DNA from: Gilvirhabdus luticola
GTDB lineage: Bacteria > Bacteroidota > Bacteroidia > Flavobacteriales > Flavobacteriaceae
Reading direction: 5' to 3' (one strand)
Assembly: GCF_032583975.1 (NCBI RefSeq)
Contig: NZ_JAWHTF010000005.1
Length of the DNA stretch: 64,000 nucleotides
The notes under the pieces were generated by a model. The model ran no database searches. It saw only the letters and a list, made by a program, of their open reading frames with translations, and had not been told where the DNA came from. Of this stretch, positions 33,426 to 42,289 are shown in pieces; the first letter of the stretch is position 1; every line of letters begins with the position of its first letter. The position numbers and the translations under genes were made by a program.

Positions 33426-34760
33426 CTAAACCAGCACTTGATTTTTAACAAATTCAAATCTCACCAAGCCATCATCATCAATTTTTGTGAGCTCAATTTC
33501 ATGAAGTGTATTCACTAATTCTGGGTTCCAAGGTGTTTTTACTTTCACATAATTTTCAGTAAAGCCATGAATGTAACCTTCTTTATTTTCGTTTTCGAAT
33601 AAAACAGTTCTTATAGTTCCTATCTGGCTTTCATAAAATACTCTTCGTTTCTTTACAGAAAGACCTCTCAACATTTTACTCCTTTTACTTCTTACATTGG
33701 CAGGTACTACTCCACTCATTTTTGTTGCTAAGGTATTATCGCGCTCTGAATAGGTAAACACATGTAAATAAGAAATGTCGAGCTCATTAACAAAATTGTA
33801 TGTGTCAAGAAAATAGTCTTTTGTTTCTCCAGGAAAACCTACAATAAGGTCTACTCCGATGCAAGCGTCTGGCATTAATTCCTTAATTTTTCGAACTCTA
33901 TCGGAATATAATTCACGCATATATCTGCGTTTCATCTTTTTTAGAATTTTATTATTTCCTGATTGTAGCGGAATATGAAAATGAGGTACAAATGTTCTTG
34001 ATTTAGAGACCAAATCTATAGTTTCATCTTTCAATAAATTGGGTTCAATAGAAGAAATCCTTAAACGTTCAATGCCTTCAACTTCATCAAGCTCTTTCAC
34101 CAAATCTAAAAATGTGTGATCGTGCTTTTTATTACCGAACTCACCTTTACCGTAATCACCAATATTCACTCCAGTAAGAACAATTTCTTTAATATTTTTT
34201 GATGCGATTTCTTTTGCATTTTTTAAAACATTTTGCATAGTATCGCTTCGAGAAATTCCTCTAGCTAATGGAATTGTACAATATGTGCATTTATAATCGC
34301 AACCATCTTGTACTTTTAAGAACGCTCTTGTTCTATCTCCAATAGAATAACTACCTACGTAAAAATCTGCCTCATCAATTTCGCAAGAATGTATTTCACC
34401 AAAATCGTTCTTTGATAAATCGTTAATGTAGTCTGTGAGTTTGAATTTCTCGGTAGCACCCAATACTAAATCCACGCCATTTACATCAGCAAGTTCCTGT
34501 GGTTTTAATTGTGCATAACAGCCAACTGCTGCTATAAAGGCATTTGAATTTACTTTTTGCGCCTGTTTAACAATGGTCTCGAAACGTTTGTCGGCATTTT
34601 CGGTAACAGAACACGTATTTATAACATAGATGTCTGCCTTTTCAGAAAAACCAACACGTTCAAATCCTTCATCTTTAAAAGATCTAGCTATTGTTGACGT
34701 TTCGGAAAAATTAAGCTTACAACCTAATGTGTAGAAGGCGACTTTTTTTCTATCGTTCAT
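33426..34760 (-). CDS. mtaB: tRNA (N6-threonylcarbamoyladenosine-37-C2) methylthiotransferase
   Basis: A 444-residue radical SAM methylthiotransferase that converts t6A37 to ms2t6A in tRNA. The start at 34760 (MNDRKKVAFYTLGCKLN) is chosen. The N-terminal UPF0004 domain carries its own cluster cysteines (LGCKLN, TCSVT, GCYAQ). The radical SAM domain has CDYKCTYCTIPLARG, and a C-terminal TRAM-like region follows. TLGCKLNFSE is the MtaB signature, as opposed to MiaB. A -7-like box (TAAATTTG on the minus strand) lies just upstream. Confidence 0.94.
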   Translation of the reverse strand: MNDRKKVAFYTLGCKLNFSETSTIARSFKDEGFERVGFSEKADIYVINTCSVTENADKRFETIVKQAQKVNSNAFIAAVGCYAQLKPQELADVNGVDLVLGATEKFKLTDYINDLSKNDFGEIHSCEIDEADFYVGSYSIGDRTRAFLKVQDGCDYKCTYCTIPLARGISRSDTMQNVLKNAKEIASKNIKEIVLTGVNIGDYGKGEFGNKKHDHTFLDLVKELDEVEGIERLRISSIEPNLLKDETIDLVSKSRTFVPHFHIPLQSGNNKILKKMKRRYMRELYSDRVRKIKELMPDACIGVDLIVGFPGETKDYFLDTYNFVNELDISYLHVFTYSERDNTLATKMSGVVPANVRSKRSKMLRGLSVKKRRVFYESQIGTIRTVLFENENKEGYIHGFTENYVKVKTPWNPELVNTLHEIELTKIDDDGLVRFEFVKNQVLV

Positions 34761-34781
34761 TCTTGTACTTTTACCAAGTTG

Positions 34782-34789
34782 CAAATTTA
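34782..34789 (-). promoter_or_regulatory. Candidate -7 box for mtaB
   Basis: TAAATTTG on the minus strand, 21 bases before the chosen mtaB start. Confidence 0.42.
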
Positions 34790-34804
34790 CAACTAATAAA
34801 TAGA

Positions 34805-36430
34805 ATGATAAAACACCTAATAATAGACAATTTATTAAATCAAGTATTAATATTTATTTCTCTATTTTTTGTAATTGTTTCATGCGATAAAACTTCAGAT
34901 TTAGATAACAATCGTTTAGTCTTTAGGTATAATGAACATGCTAACATAAATACACTTGATCCAGCATTTGCAAGGACCTTACAAGATACCTGGGTAACTA
35001 ATCAACTGTTCAATGGTTTAGTACAATTAGATAGTGATCTAAACATTAAACCTTGTATTGCTAAAAGTTGGAACATTTCTGAAGATGGAATGACTTATAC
35101 ATTTTCATTAAGAAACGATGTTTATTTTCATAAGCATCAATTATTGGGAAAAGACTCCACGCGAATTGTTACTGCTGAAGATTTTAATTATAGCTTAAAC
35201 CGTTTGAGAGATAGTAAAATTGCTGCACCAGGAAGTTGGGTTTTAAATAAAGTTGATGATTTTAGAGCTATAAACGACACACTTTTTGAAATCACATTGA
35301 AGCAACCTTTTCCTGCATTTATAGGATTATTATCAATGAAGTACTGTTCTGTAGTGCCAAAAGAAGTTGTAGATTATTATGGCAGCGAATTCCGATCGCA
35401 TCCAATTGGCACAGGTCCATTTAAATTTAAACGTTGGGAAGAAAATATTAAACTAGTTTTTAGAAAGAATGAATTTTATTTTGAAAAGGATGAAGCAGGA
35501 AACTCTTTACCGTATTTAGAAGCAGTTGCCATTACATTTTTACCTGACAAACAAAGTGAATTTTTACAATTTGCACAAGGCAATTTAGACTTTTTAAATA
35601 GTTTGGATGCTTCATATAAAGATGAGCTTTTAACTGCACAAGGACAGCTTCGAGACTCTTACACCGAAACTATTGATATGATCAGAGGTCCTTATTTAAA
35701 TACTGAATATTTAGGTTTTTATTTAGATTCTGAAACTCCAGAGATTCAATCAGAACTTATTCGAAAAGCAATAAACTATGGCTTTGATAGAGCAAAAATG
35801 ATGATCTATTTGCGAAATGGTATAGGAAATCCTGCTCATGGTGGTTTTATCCCAATTGGTCTTGCTGGTTATGATAAATCAATAGGATTCACTTATCAGC
35901 CAGAAAAGTCAAGACAATTGGTTGAGCAGTTCAAGAAGGAAAGTGGTATATCAAATCCGCAAATTACTTTAACAACTACAAGTAATTATTTAAGTTTTTG
36001 TGAATTTATTCAGCGTGAACTGGAAAAAACAGGCTTGACCATTAATGTTGATGTCATGCCTGAAGCCTCTTTAAGAAGTGGAAGGTCTAACGGAAAGATA
36101 GATATGTTCAGAAGCTCATGGATTGCAGATTATTTGGATGCCGAAAACTACTTGTCTATTTTTTATAGTAAGAACTTTGCTCCAAACGGCTCTAATTATT
36201 TTCATTTTAAAAATGCCACATTTGATAGTTTATACAACAAAGCGTTTACTATAACTAATATCGAAGAACGAAAATTATTATATACTGCAATGGATTCTAT
36301 TGTGATAGACAAAGCTCCAATAGTGCCATTATATTATGATGAAGTTGTAAGATTTACTGGAAAAAATGTATCAGGATTGGGAATAAATCCAATCAATTAT
36401 CTGGATTTAAGATTCGTAAAAAAGAATTAA
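34805..36430 (+). CDS. ABC transporter substrate-binding lipoprotein, peptide/nickel family 5
   Basis: A 541-residue lipoprotein; ATG at 34805 yields a signal peptide ending in IVSC (Cys27). The SBP family 5 pattern is clear: INTLDPAFARTLQDTWVTNQ, LFNGLVQLD, IAKSWNISEDGMTYTFSLR, TAEDFNYSLNR and the late PIVPLYYDEVVRF. Such proteins bind oligopeptides or similar ligands for an ABC importer. No permease or ATPase gene is adjacent, so partners are elsewhere. The 3' end overlaps the convergent PD40 gene by 4 bases. Confidence 0.9.
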   Translation: MIKHLIIDNLLNQVLIFISLFFVIVSCDKTSDLDNNRLVFRYNEHANINTLDPAFARTLQDTWVTNQLFNGLVQLDSDLNIKPCIAKSWNISEDGMTYTFSLRNDVYFHKHQLLGKDSTRIVTAEDFNYSLNRLRDSKIAAPGSWVLNKVDDFRAINDTLFEITLKQPFPAFIGLLSMKYCSVVPKEVVDYYGSEFRSHPIGTGPFKFKRWEENIKLVFRKNEFYFEKDEAGNSLPYLEAVAITFLPDKQSEFLQFAQGNLDFLNSLDASYKDELLTAQGQLRDSYTETIDMIRGPYLNTEYLGFYLDSETPEIQSELIRKAINYGFDRAKMMIYLRNGIGNPAHGGFIPIGLAGYDKSIGFTYQPEKSRQLVEQFKKESGISNPQITLTTTSNYLSFCEFIQRELEKTGLTINVDVMPEASLRSGRSNGKIDMFRSSWIADYLDAENYLSIFYSKNFAPNGSNYFHFKNATFDSLYNKAFTITNIEERKLLYTAMDSIVIDKAPIVPLYYDEVVRFTGKNVSGLGINPINYLDLRFVKKN

Positions 36431-37341
36431 TTTTTTGTGAAATAATACAAATCATCATCACCTTGACCACCATTTCTTTTTGAAGCCAAAAAGCCATTTC
36501 CTTTGGCATCTATAACAAAACTAACATCGCTCTCTTTACTATTAATGGGTTCGGGTAAAATTTCAGCTTTTTCAAAAGTACCATCATCTTTCATTTTTGC
36601 TTTATAAATATCAAAGCCTCCAACACCATTAGGTTTATTAGAAGAAAAATATAAAATGTTATCGGCACTTATAAAAGGAAACATCTCACGACTATAAGAG
36701 TTTACATTAGACCCCAAATTTTCTGGCTTTCCAAAACTTCCATCATCCTGTATTTCAACTCTAAACACATCTGAAGGTCCTCGTGTATTGTCATTACCAC
36801 CTCTAATATTAGATATAAAATAAAGCCACTTTCCATCAGGACTTATGTTTGGATGCGAATAAGAATATTTCGGCTGACAAAACGGTAAAGTTTTAAAATT
36901 TGTCCATCCAATTCCTTCTTGATATTCACCTGCTTGAATAAAAAAATTGGTCTCCTTGTAAGTACCTTTTGGTTTATTTTTAATATTGATATAATTGGTT
37001 GCAACATACAATCTTTTACCATCTGGCGAAAGTGAGCCACTAGTAATATGGTTTAGGTCCTGTGAATTATCAATTGGTAACTGCTCAATATTTATAATAT
37101 TACCATCCGAACTTATTTGACCTTCATAAAGCGTCAAGATTGGATCTACTCCATTCATTTTGACCTTTCCTTTTTTGTTGACCAAATATGATGTGAATAA
37201 AACAGTATTTTTTGGTGTTAATGTTAATCCAAAATGAGGTAATTCGTTATTCATTTTTAAATTAACAACAGTAAAGGGCTCTTCCTGACAAAAGATATTT
37301 AAGGAAATAAATAAAATGGGGTAGAAAAATATTTTATTCAT
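36427..37341 (-). CDS. Secreted PD40/WD40-like beta-propeller protein
   Basis: A 304-residue protein with a signal peptide (about 1-18) and several PD40-type repeats, seen as SPDGKRLYVATN, SPDGKWLYFISN, SADNILYFSSN and the last GFLASKRNGGQGDDDLYYF. These repeats form a TolB-like propeller of the kind found before OmpA domains in Bacteroidota, but no OmpA domain is present. GGFDIYKAKM is typical of the family. It is 8 bases downstream of the GlmU-family gene and may be co-transcribed with it. Confidence 0.8.
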   Translation of the reverse strand: MNKIFFYPILFISLNIFCQEEPFTVVNLKMNNELPHFGLTLTPKNTVLFTSYLVNKKGKVKMNGVDPILTLYEGQISSDGNIINIEQLPIDNSQDLNHITSGSLSPDGKRLYVATNYINIKNKPKGTYKETNFFIQAGEYQEGIGWTNFKTLPFCQPKYSYSHPNISPDGKWLYFISNIRGGNDNTRGPSDVFRVEIQDDGSFGKPENLGSNVNSYSREMFPFISADNILYFSSNKPNGVGGFDIYKAKMKDDGTFEKAEILPEPINSKESDVSFVIDAKGNGFLASKRNGGQGDDDLYYFTKN

Positions 37342-37349
37342 GATAAAAC

Positions 37350-38525
37350 TTAACTTCTTCTAAATTGTCTGGTTTCTTGAAAAACATGCTCTAATATTTT
37401 AGCTTCACTTTCAGTAAATTCCACATGTCGTCTTGCCATAACAACTTTGGCCACTTCAAAAGCCTTTTTTGTATCATAAGTGGTAAAACCACTATGGCCG
37501 CCCCATGAAAAACTAGGAACAAAGTTACGAGGAAAACCACTTCCAAAAATATTAGCGCTTACACCTACAACAGTTCCTGTGTTAAACATGGTATTAATAC
37601 CACATTTACTGTGGTCTCCCATCATCAAACCACAAAATTGCAAACCAGTTTTTGAAAATCCTTCGGTTTGGTAATTCCATAATCTAACTTCAGCATAATT
37701 GTTCTTAAGATTAGAATTGTTAGTGTCTGCACCAAGGTTACACCATTCTCCAATAACCGAATTACCAAGATAACCTTCATGCCCTTTATTAGAATTGGCA
37801 AAAAGTATCGAATTATTTATCTCTCCACCAACCCTACAATATGGACCAACTGTAGTAGGTCCATAAATTTTTGCTCCCATCTTTACAACACCACCTTCAC
37901 ATAAAGCAAATGGACCACGAATTAAACTCCCTTCCATAATTTCGGTATTCTTTCCAATATAAATTGGACCAGAGCTAGCATTTAGGGTTACAAATTCAAG
38001 CTTTGCACCTTCTTCAATAAATATGTTTTCAGAATTAATTAATTGATTACTGGAAGGAATATTTTTTGACTTTCTATTATTTGTTAGAAGATCAAAATCT
38101 TCAAGCATAGCTTCTCCATTTTTAGAAAAAATATCCCAAGAATGGTCTATTTTTATAATATCATCATCTAACTCAATGGCAGAAAATGTATTAAAATCAA
38201 TATCTTCTTGAGCTTCTTTAGCATAAAAAGCTATAACATCTTCATCCTTAAAAATGGCTTGATTTTCTTCTAAAGATTTTATCATTTCAACCAATTCGGC
38301 ATTTGGTAAATATGATGAGTTAATCATCACATTCTCTTCCATTTCTACCATTGGATATTTATCAGACAAATAATCTTCAGTAATAGTAGTTGTAGTAAAA
38401 CCCAAATGTTTTTCCCATTTTTCACGAATAGTGAGAATCCCTATTCTTATATCTGCAACTGGTCGAGTAAAAGTGAAAGGCAGTAAGTTTTCGCGAGAAG
38501 GTCCATCAAAAAGAATATAATTCAT
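37350..38525 (-). CDS. GlmU family sugar nucleotidyltransferase-like protein
   Basis: A 391-residue protein with an N-terminal nucleotidyltransferase-like domain beginning MNYILFDGPSRENLLPFTFTRPVADIR and a C-terminal left-handed beta-helix with hexapeptide repeats (about 165-340: IYIGKNTEIMEGSLIRGPF, VGPYCRVGGEINNS). This arrangement is that of the Bacteroidota GlmU-family proteins, which are distinct from bifunctional GlmU. The usual GlmU signature LAAGxGTRM is not present, so activity is uncertain. It is preceded on the same strand by rpmE2 and its terminator. Confidence 0.85.
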   Translation of the reverse strand: MNYILFDGPSRENLLPFTFTRPVADIRIGILTIREKWEKHLGFTTTTITEDYLSDKYPMVEMEENVMINSSYLPNAELVEMIKSLEENQAIFKDEDVIAFYAKEAQEDIDFNTFSAIELDDDIIKIDHSWDIFSKNGEAMLEDFDLLTNNRKSKNIPSSNQLINSENIFIEEGAKLEFVTLNASSGPIYIGKNTEIMEGSLIRGPFALCEGGVVKMGAKIYGPTTVGPYCRVGGEINNSILFANSNKGHEGYLGNSVIGEWCNLGADTNNSNLKNNYAEVRLWNYQTEGFSKTGLQFCGLMMGDHSKCGINTMFNTGTVVGVSANIFGSGFPRNFVPSFSWGGHSGFTTYDTKKAFEVAKVVMARRHVEFTESEAKILEHVFQETRQFRRS

Positions 38526-38544
38526 ATAAATGCTTTTCTGTAAA

Positions 38545-38576
38545 AATAAAAAAGCCTTTCAATAGTTGAAAGGCTT
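38545..38576 (-). terminator. Intrinsic terminator of rpmE2
   Basis: Eleven-base stem AAGCCTTTCAA/TTGAAAGGCTT (38552-38562 with 38566-38576) with a 3-base loop. On the minus strand a T-rich run follows. Confidence 0.82.
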
Positions 38577-38601
38577 AATCAAATTATATTTTAAAAATAT
38601 C

Positions 38602-38853
38602 TCATTTTTTAAATTTAGCGTATTTGTTTTTAAATTTATCAATACGCCCAGCAGTATCTACCAATTTAGATTTACCTGTATAATAAGGATGAGATGTTCT
38701 AGAGATTTCCATTTTTACAAGTGGATATTCAACACCATCAACCTCTATTGTTTCACTTGTATTAGCCGTAGATTTCGTTAAAAACACATCGTCATTAGAC
38801 ATATCTTTAAATGCTACTAATCTATAATTTTCTGGATGTATACCTTTTTTCAT
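38602..38853 (-). CDS. rpmE2: 50S ribosomal protein L31, type B
   Basis: An 83-residue type B L31. The start at 38853 gives MKKGIHPENYRLVAFKD, the usual beginning; an upstream in-frame ATG would add 17 unneeded residues. The segment EISRTSHPYYTGKSKLVDTAGRIDKFKNKY is typical. There are no cysteines for the zinc ribbon of type A L31, so it is the zinc-free form. It has its own promoter with the same 19-base spacer as rpmH, and a terminator. Confidence 0.95.
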   Translation of the reverse strand: MKKGIHPENYRLVAFKDMSNDDVFLTKSTANTSETIEVDGVEYPLVKMEISRTSHPYYTGKSKLVDTAGRIDKFKNKYAKFKK

Positions 38854-38891
38854 CGCTTGACGCTTTAAAATTCTTTTGATTTTTAAAGGTG

Positions 38892-38921
38892 CAAATTTAA
38901 GCATTTTTTACAAAAGAACAA
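38892..38921 (-). promoter_or_regulatory. Promoter of rpmE2
   Basis: On the minus strand TTG (38919-38921), 19-base spacer, TAAATTTG (38892-38899). This repeats the geometry of the rpmH promoter. The leader is about 35 bases. Confidence 0.62.
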
Positions 38922-39014
38922 TAGTTTTTATTATTTTTTCAAGTTTAAACAAAATGTAACTTTTTTGGTTAAATTTACACTTACTAACTATAAACTATCA
39001 AATCAAAAAATAAT

Positions 39015-39530
39015 ATGGAAACTCAAGATTTATCTCCTGGAAAATTTTCAAGAAATTATGGTGTCTATTTAGGAATGTTTTTAATTATAATTGCAGTAAT
39101 GATGTATGTTACAGGAATGCAAATACAAGGTAAGCAATGGCCTATGTATTTATTTTATATTTTATTCCCCGTAGTCATATTTTATGCTATTAATAAATAC
39201 AAAGCTCATAATTCAAACCTTTTAAGTTTAAGTGAAGCTTTAAAAGTTGGTCTCTCTATTGCTATTGTTAGTGCTTTAGTTTTTTCTGTTTATTCAATAA
39301 TTTTCAATTATATAGTAGATCCAGAATTTATACAACAAGTTGCAAATGCTGAAATTGAAAGGCAATTGGAGAGTGGCAAAATAACCGAAGAAATGGTTGA
39401 AAAATCAGCATCAATACGGGAGATATTTACAAATCCTATTATAGGAAGTGCTGTTTGGATAGCCTTAAGTGCATTGTTTGGATTGATTTACTCATTAATT
39501 GCTGGATTGGTAATGAAAAAAGAAGCATAA
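39015..39530 (+). CDS. DUF4199 family membrane protein
   Basis: A 171-residue membrane protein with about four hydrophobic helices (about 15-35, 45-60, 75-95, 140-165) and a charged loop between the last two, containing EIERQLESGKITEEMVEKS. This arrangement is the DUF4199 family, frequent in Bacteroidota and often next to a GT2 glycosyltransferase, as here (6 bases). Function is unknown. Confidence 0.83.
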   Translation: METQDLSPGKFSRNYGVYLGMFLIIIAVMMYVTGMQIQGKQWPMYLFYILFPVVIFYAINKYKAHNSNLLSLSEALKVGLSIAIVSALVFSVYSIIFNYIVDPEFIQQVANAEIERQLESGKITEEMVEKSASIREIFTNPIIGSAVWIALSALFGLIYSLIAGLVMKKEA

Positions 39531-39536
39531 TACCTT

Positions 39537-40484
39537 ATGAATATATCAGTAGTCATACCACTACTTAACGAAAAAGAATCTCTTAATGAGTTATACGATT
39601 GGATTGCAAATGTTATGCAATCCAATCGTTTTTCTTATGAAATCATTTTTATTGATGATGGAAGTACTGATGATTCCTGGAAGACAATACAACAACTATC
39701 CCAAAAAGATAGCAATGTAAAAGGTATTCAGTTTTTAAAGAATTTTGGAAAATCTCAAGCTCTACATGCAGGTTTTGAAAAAGCAAATGGTGATGTCATT
39801 ATCACTATGGATGCAGATTTGCAAGACAATCCTAACGAAATTCCAGAACTTTACAATATGATTGTCAAGGATGGTTATGATTTGGTTTCAGGTTGGAAAA
39901 AGAAACGTTACGATTCAAAACTTTCTAAAAATATGCCTTCCAAATTATTTAATTGGGCAGCAAGAAAAACTTCTGGAGTAAAACTACATGACTTCAATTG
40001 TGGATTAAAATCATATCATAAAGATGTGGTAAAAAATATTGATGTTAATGGAGAAATGCATCGCTATATTCCATTACTAGCAAAAAATGCTGGCTTTACA
40101 AATATTGGAGAAAAAGTAGTACAACACCAAGCCAGAAAATATGGCGAAACAAAATTTGGTATGGATAGATTTATACATGGATTTCTGGATTTAATTACAA
40201 TTTGGTTTTTATCTCGTTTTGGTAAACGACCAATGCATTTATTTGGAGCACTCGGTGTCATTATGTTTGCTGTAGGCTTTGCTTTTGCATTATATCTAGG
40301 TATTGATAAATTATTCTTGAATCCAGCTGGCAGGTTAATTACTCAAAGACCACAATTTTATATTGCTTTGGTTACAATGATTATTGGTACACAGTTTTTC
40401 GTAGCAGGTTTTCTAGGTGAGATAATCTTAAGAACAAAAGAAGATAAAAATCGTTATCTCATCAAAGACGAATTGAATTTATAG
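39537..40484 (+). CDS. GT2 glycosyltransferase, DPM1/ArnC-like with membrane tail
   Basis: A 315-residue enzyme. Its GT-A domain (about 1-220) has SVVIPLLNEKESL, FIDDGSTDDSW, the DxD-like TMDADLQDNP and HDFNCGLKSYHKDV. Two transmembrane helices follow (about 232-255 and 270-295). This architecture belongs to polyprenyl-phosphate sugar transferases of the DPM1/GtrB/ArnC type. It follows a DUF4199 gene by 6 bases and precedes a phosphosugar mutase and a lipid-type ABC exporter on the same strand, consistent with synthesis of a glycosylated lipid. Confidence 0.88.
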   Translation: MNISVVIPLLNEKESLNELYDWIANVMQSNRFSYEIIFIDDGSTDDSWKTIQQLSQKDSNVKGIQFLKNFGKSQALHAGFEKANGDVIITMDADLQDNPNEIPELYNMIVKDGYDLVSGWKKKRYDSKLSKNMPSKLFNWAARKTSGVKLHDFNCGLKSYHKDVVKNIDVNGEMHRYIPLLAKNAGFTNIGEKVVQHQARKYGETKFGMDRFIHGFLDLITIWFLSRFGKRPMHLFGALGVIMFAVGFAFALYLGIDKLFLNPAGRLITQRPQFYIALVTMIIGTQFFVAGFLGEIILRTKEDKNRYLIKDELNL

Positions 40485-40536
40485 CCTTTCTAGTCAAATT
40501 AACGCTTTTTTAAACTTTAACATTTAACGAATTGCT

Positions 40537-40544
40537 TATTTTTG
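40537..40544 (+). promoter_or_regulatory. Candidate -7 box for the phosphosugar mutase gene
   Basis: TATTTTTG matches TAnnTTTG and lies 17 bases before the start codon at 40562. Confidence 0.4.
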
Positions 40545-40561
40545 TTAAATAATATTAGCTT

Positions 40562-42289
40562 ATGATTTATATTGAACCAGAATTATTAGATAAAGTTAAC
40601 ACTTGGTTAACTCCAGCATTCGATAAGCAAACACAAGATCATATTAAAAATCTAATTGCTACAAACCCAAAAGAACTCAAAGAAAGTTTCTATAAAAATT
40701 TAGAATTTGGTACTGGTGGAATGCGTGGTATGATGGGAATTGGTACAAATCGGATTAATAAATATACACTGGGGAAAAACACACAAGGCTTAAGTAATTA
40801 CCTGCACAAATCCTTTCCTGGTGAAAACATAAAAGTTGCTATTGCTTATGATTGCAGACATAATAGTAACTCATTAGCTAAAGTTGTTGCTGATGTTTTT
40901 TCAGCTAATAGAATTAAAGTGTTTCTGTTTAAAGAACTTCGTCCAACTCCAGAATTGTCTTTTGCATTAAAACATTTAAACTGCCATTGTGGTATTGTTT
41001 TAACAGCTTCTCACAATCCACCTGAATATAATGGGTATAAGGTCTATTGGCAAGATGGCGGACAATTGGTTCCTCCGCATGACAATAATACCATAAAAGA
41101 GATTGAAGCCACTGATTATTCTAAAATTAAGTTTGAAGCCAATGATGATTTAATCCAATATATTGGTAAAGACGTTGACGATGTTTTTATTAACGCATCT
41201 ATTATCAATGCTAATTACACGTCAAAAGAAGAAAAAGATAATCTGACTATTGTTTTTACATCACTTCACGGAACTTCCATAACAATAATTCCAGAAACAT
41301 TGACCCATGCTGGATATGACAACTTGCATATTGTTGAAGAACAACGTGTGCCTAATGGAGATTTTCCTACTGTAGAGTCACCAAACCCAGAAGAACCAGC
41401 AGCACTTAAGATGGCCCTAGAATTGGCAGAAAAGGTTAATGCAGATATTGTCATTGGTACAGATCCAGATAGTGATAGGCTTGGAGTGGCAGTAAGAGAT
41501 TTTCAAAATAATATGGTTTTACTTAATGGAAATCAAACCATGTTAATGATGACCGAATTCCTCCTGAAACAATGGAAAAAAGATGGAAGGATAAAAGGTA
41601 AAGAATTTATTGCTTCAACCATTGTTTCTACACCAATGATGGCGGTTTTAGGAAAAGCATATGGTGTTGAATATAAAGAAGGTCTAACAGGATTTAAGTG
41701 GATTGCCAAAATGATTAGAGATTTCACAGAACTCGATTTTATTGGTGGTGGTGAAGAAAGTTTTGGCTATATGGTTGGCGATTTTGTAAGAGATAAAGAT
41801 GCCGTCACTTCTACATTATTAGCCTGTGAAATTGCTACTCTTGCCAAGTCTAGTGGTAGTTCATTTTATAAAGACCTTATCCAATTATATGTAGATCACG
41901 GTTTTTATAAAGAACGTTTAATTTCATTAACCAAAAAAGGTATAGAAGGTGCCAATGAAATAAAACAAATGATGATTGATGCTCGCAATAATCCTCTTAA
42001 AAAAGTAAATGAGTCCAAAGTAATTAGAATTGAAGATTACCAACTATCTATTGCCAAAAACATTATAGATAATTCTGAAGAAGTAATTGATATTCCAAAA
42101 TCTAATGTCCTTATTTACTATACAGAAGATGGGAGCAAAATAGCTTTAAGGCCTAGCGGTACAGAACCAAAAATCAAGTTTTATATAAGTGTCAACATGC
42201 CATTAAACTCTATAGATGAATTTGATAAAACAGAGAAGCTTCTCGATCATAAAATTGATGCCATTGTAAAAGACATGAGCCTTAATTAA
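40562..42289 (+). CDS. Phosphoglucomutase/phosphomannomutase family phosphosugar mutase
   Basis: A 575-residue alpha-D-phosphohexomutase. The phosphoserine loop is TASHNPPEYNGYK (serine about residue 146), the metal-binding loop is GTDPDSDRLGVAV, the sugar-binding GGGEESFGY is present, and the phosphate-binding RPSGTEPKIKFY lies near the C-terminus. All four functional loops are intact. It interconverts hexose 1- and 6-phosphates, feeding sugar-nucleotide synthesis. The size fits the PgcA-type long form. The stop shares its last base with the next gene's ATG. Confidence 0.93.
   Translation: MIYIEPELLDKVNTWLTPAFDKQTQDHIKNLIATNPKELKESFYKNLEFGTGGMRGMMGIGTNRINKYTLGKNTQGLSNYLHKSFPGENIKVAIAYDCRHNSNSLAKVVADVFSANRIKVFLFKELRPTPELSFALKHLNCHCGIVLTASHNPPEYNGYKVYWQDGGQLVPPHDNNTIKEIEATDYSKIKFEANDDLIQYIGKDVDDVFINASIINANYTSKEEKDNLTIVFTSLHGTSITIIPETLTHAGYDNLHIVEEQRVPNGDFPTVESPNPEEPAALKMALELAEKVNADIVIGTDPDSDRLGVAVRDFQNNMVLLNGNQTMLMMTEFLLKQWKKDGRIKGKEFIASTIVSTPMMAVLGKAYGVEYKEGLTGFKWIAKMIRDFTELDFIGGGEESFGYMVGDFVRDKDAVTSTLLACEIATLAKSSGSSFYKDLIQLYVDHGFYKERLISLTKKGIEGANEIKQMMIDARNNPLKKVNESKVIRIEDYQLSIAKNIIDNSEEVIDIPKSNVLIYYTEDGSKIALRPSGTEPKIKFYISVNMPLNSIDEFDKTEKLLDHKIDAIVKDMSLN

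Noticed and set aside
38854..38904. Longer form of L31 starting at 38904
   Set aside because: The extra 17 residues are not found at the start of type B L31 proteins, and the -7 box at 38892-38899 would lie inside the coding region.
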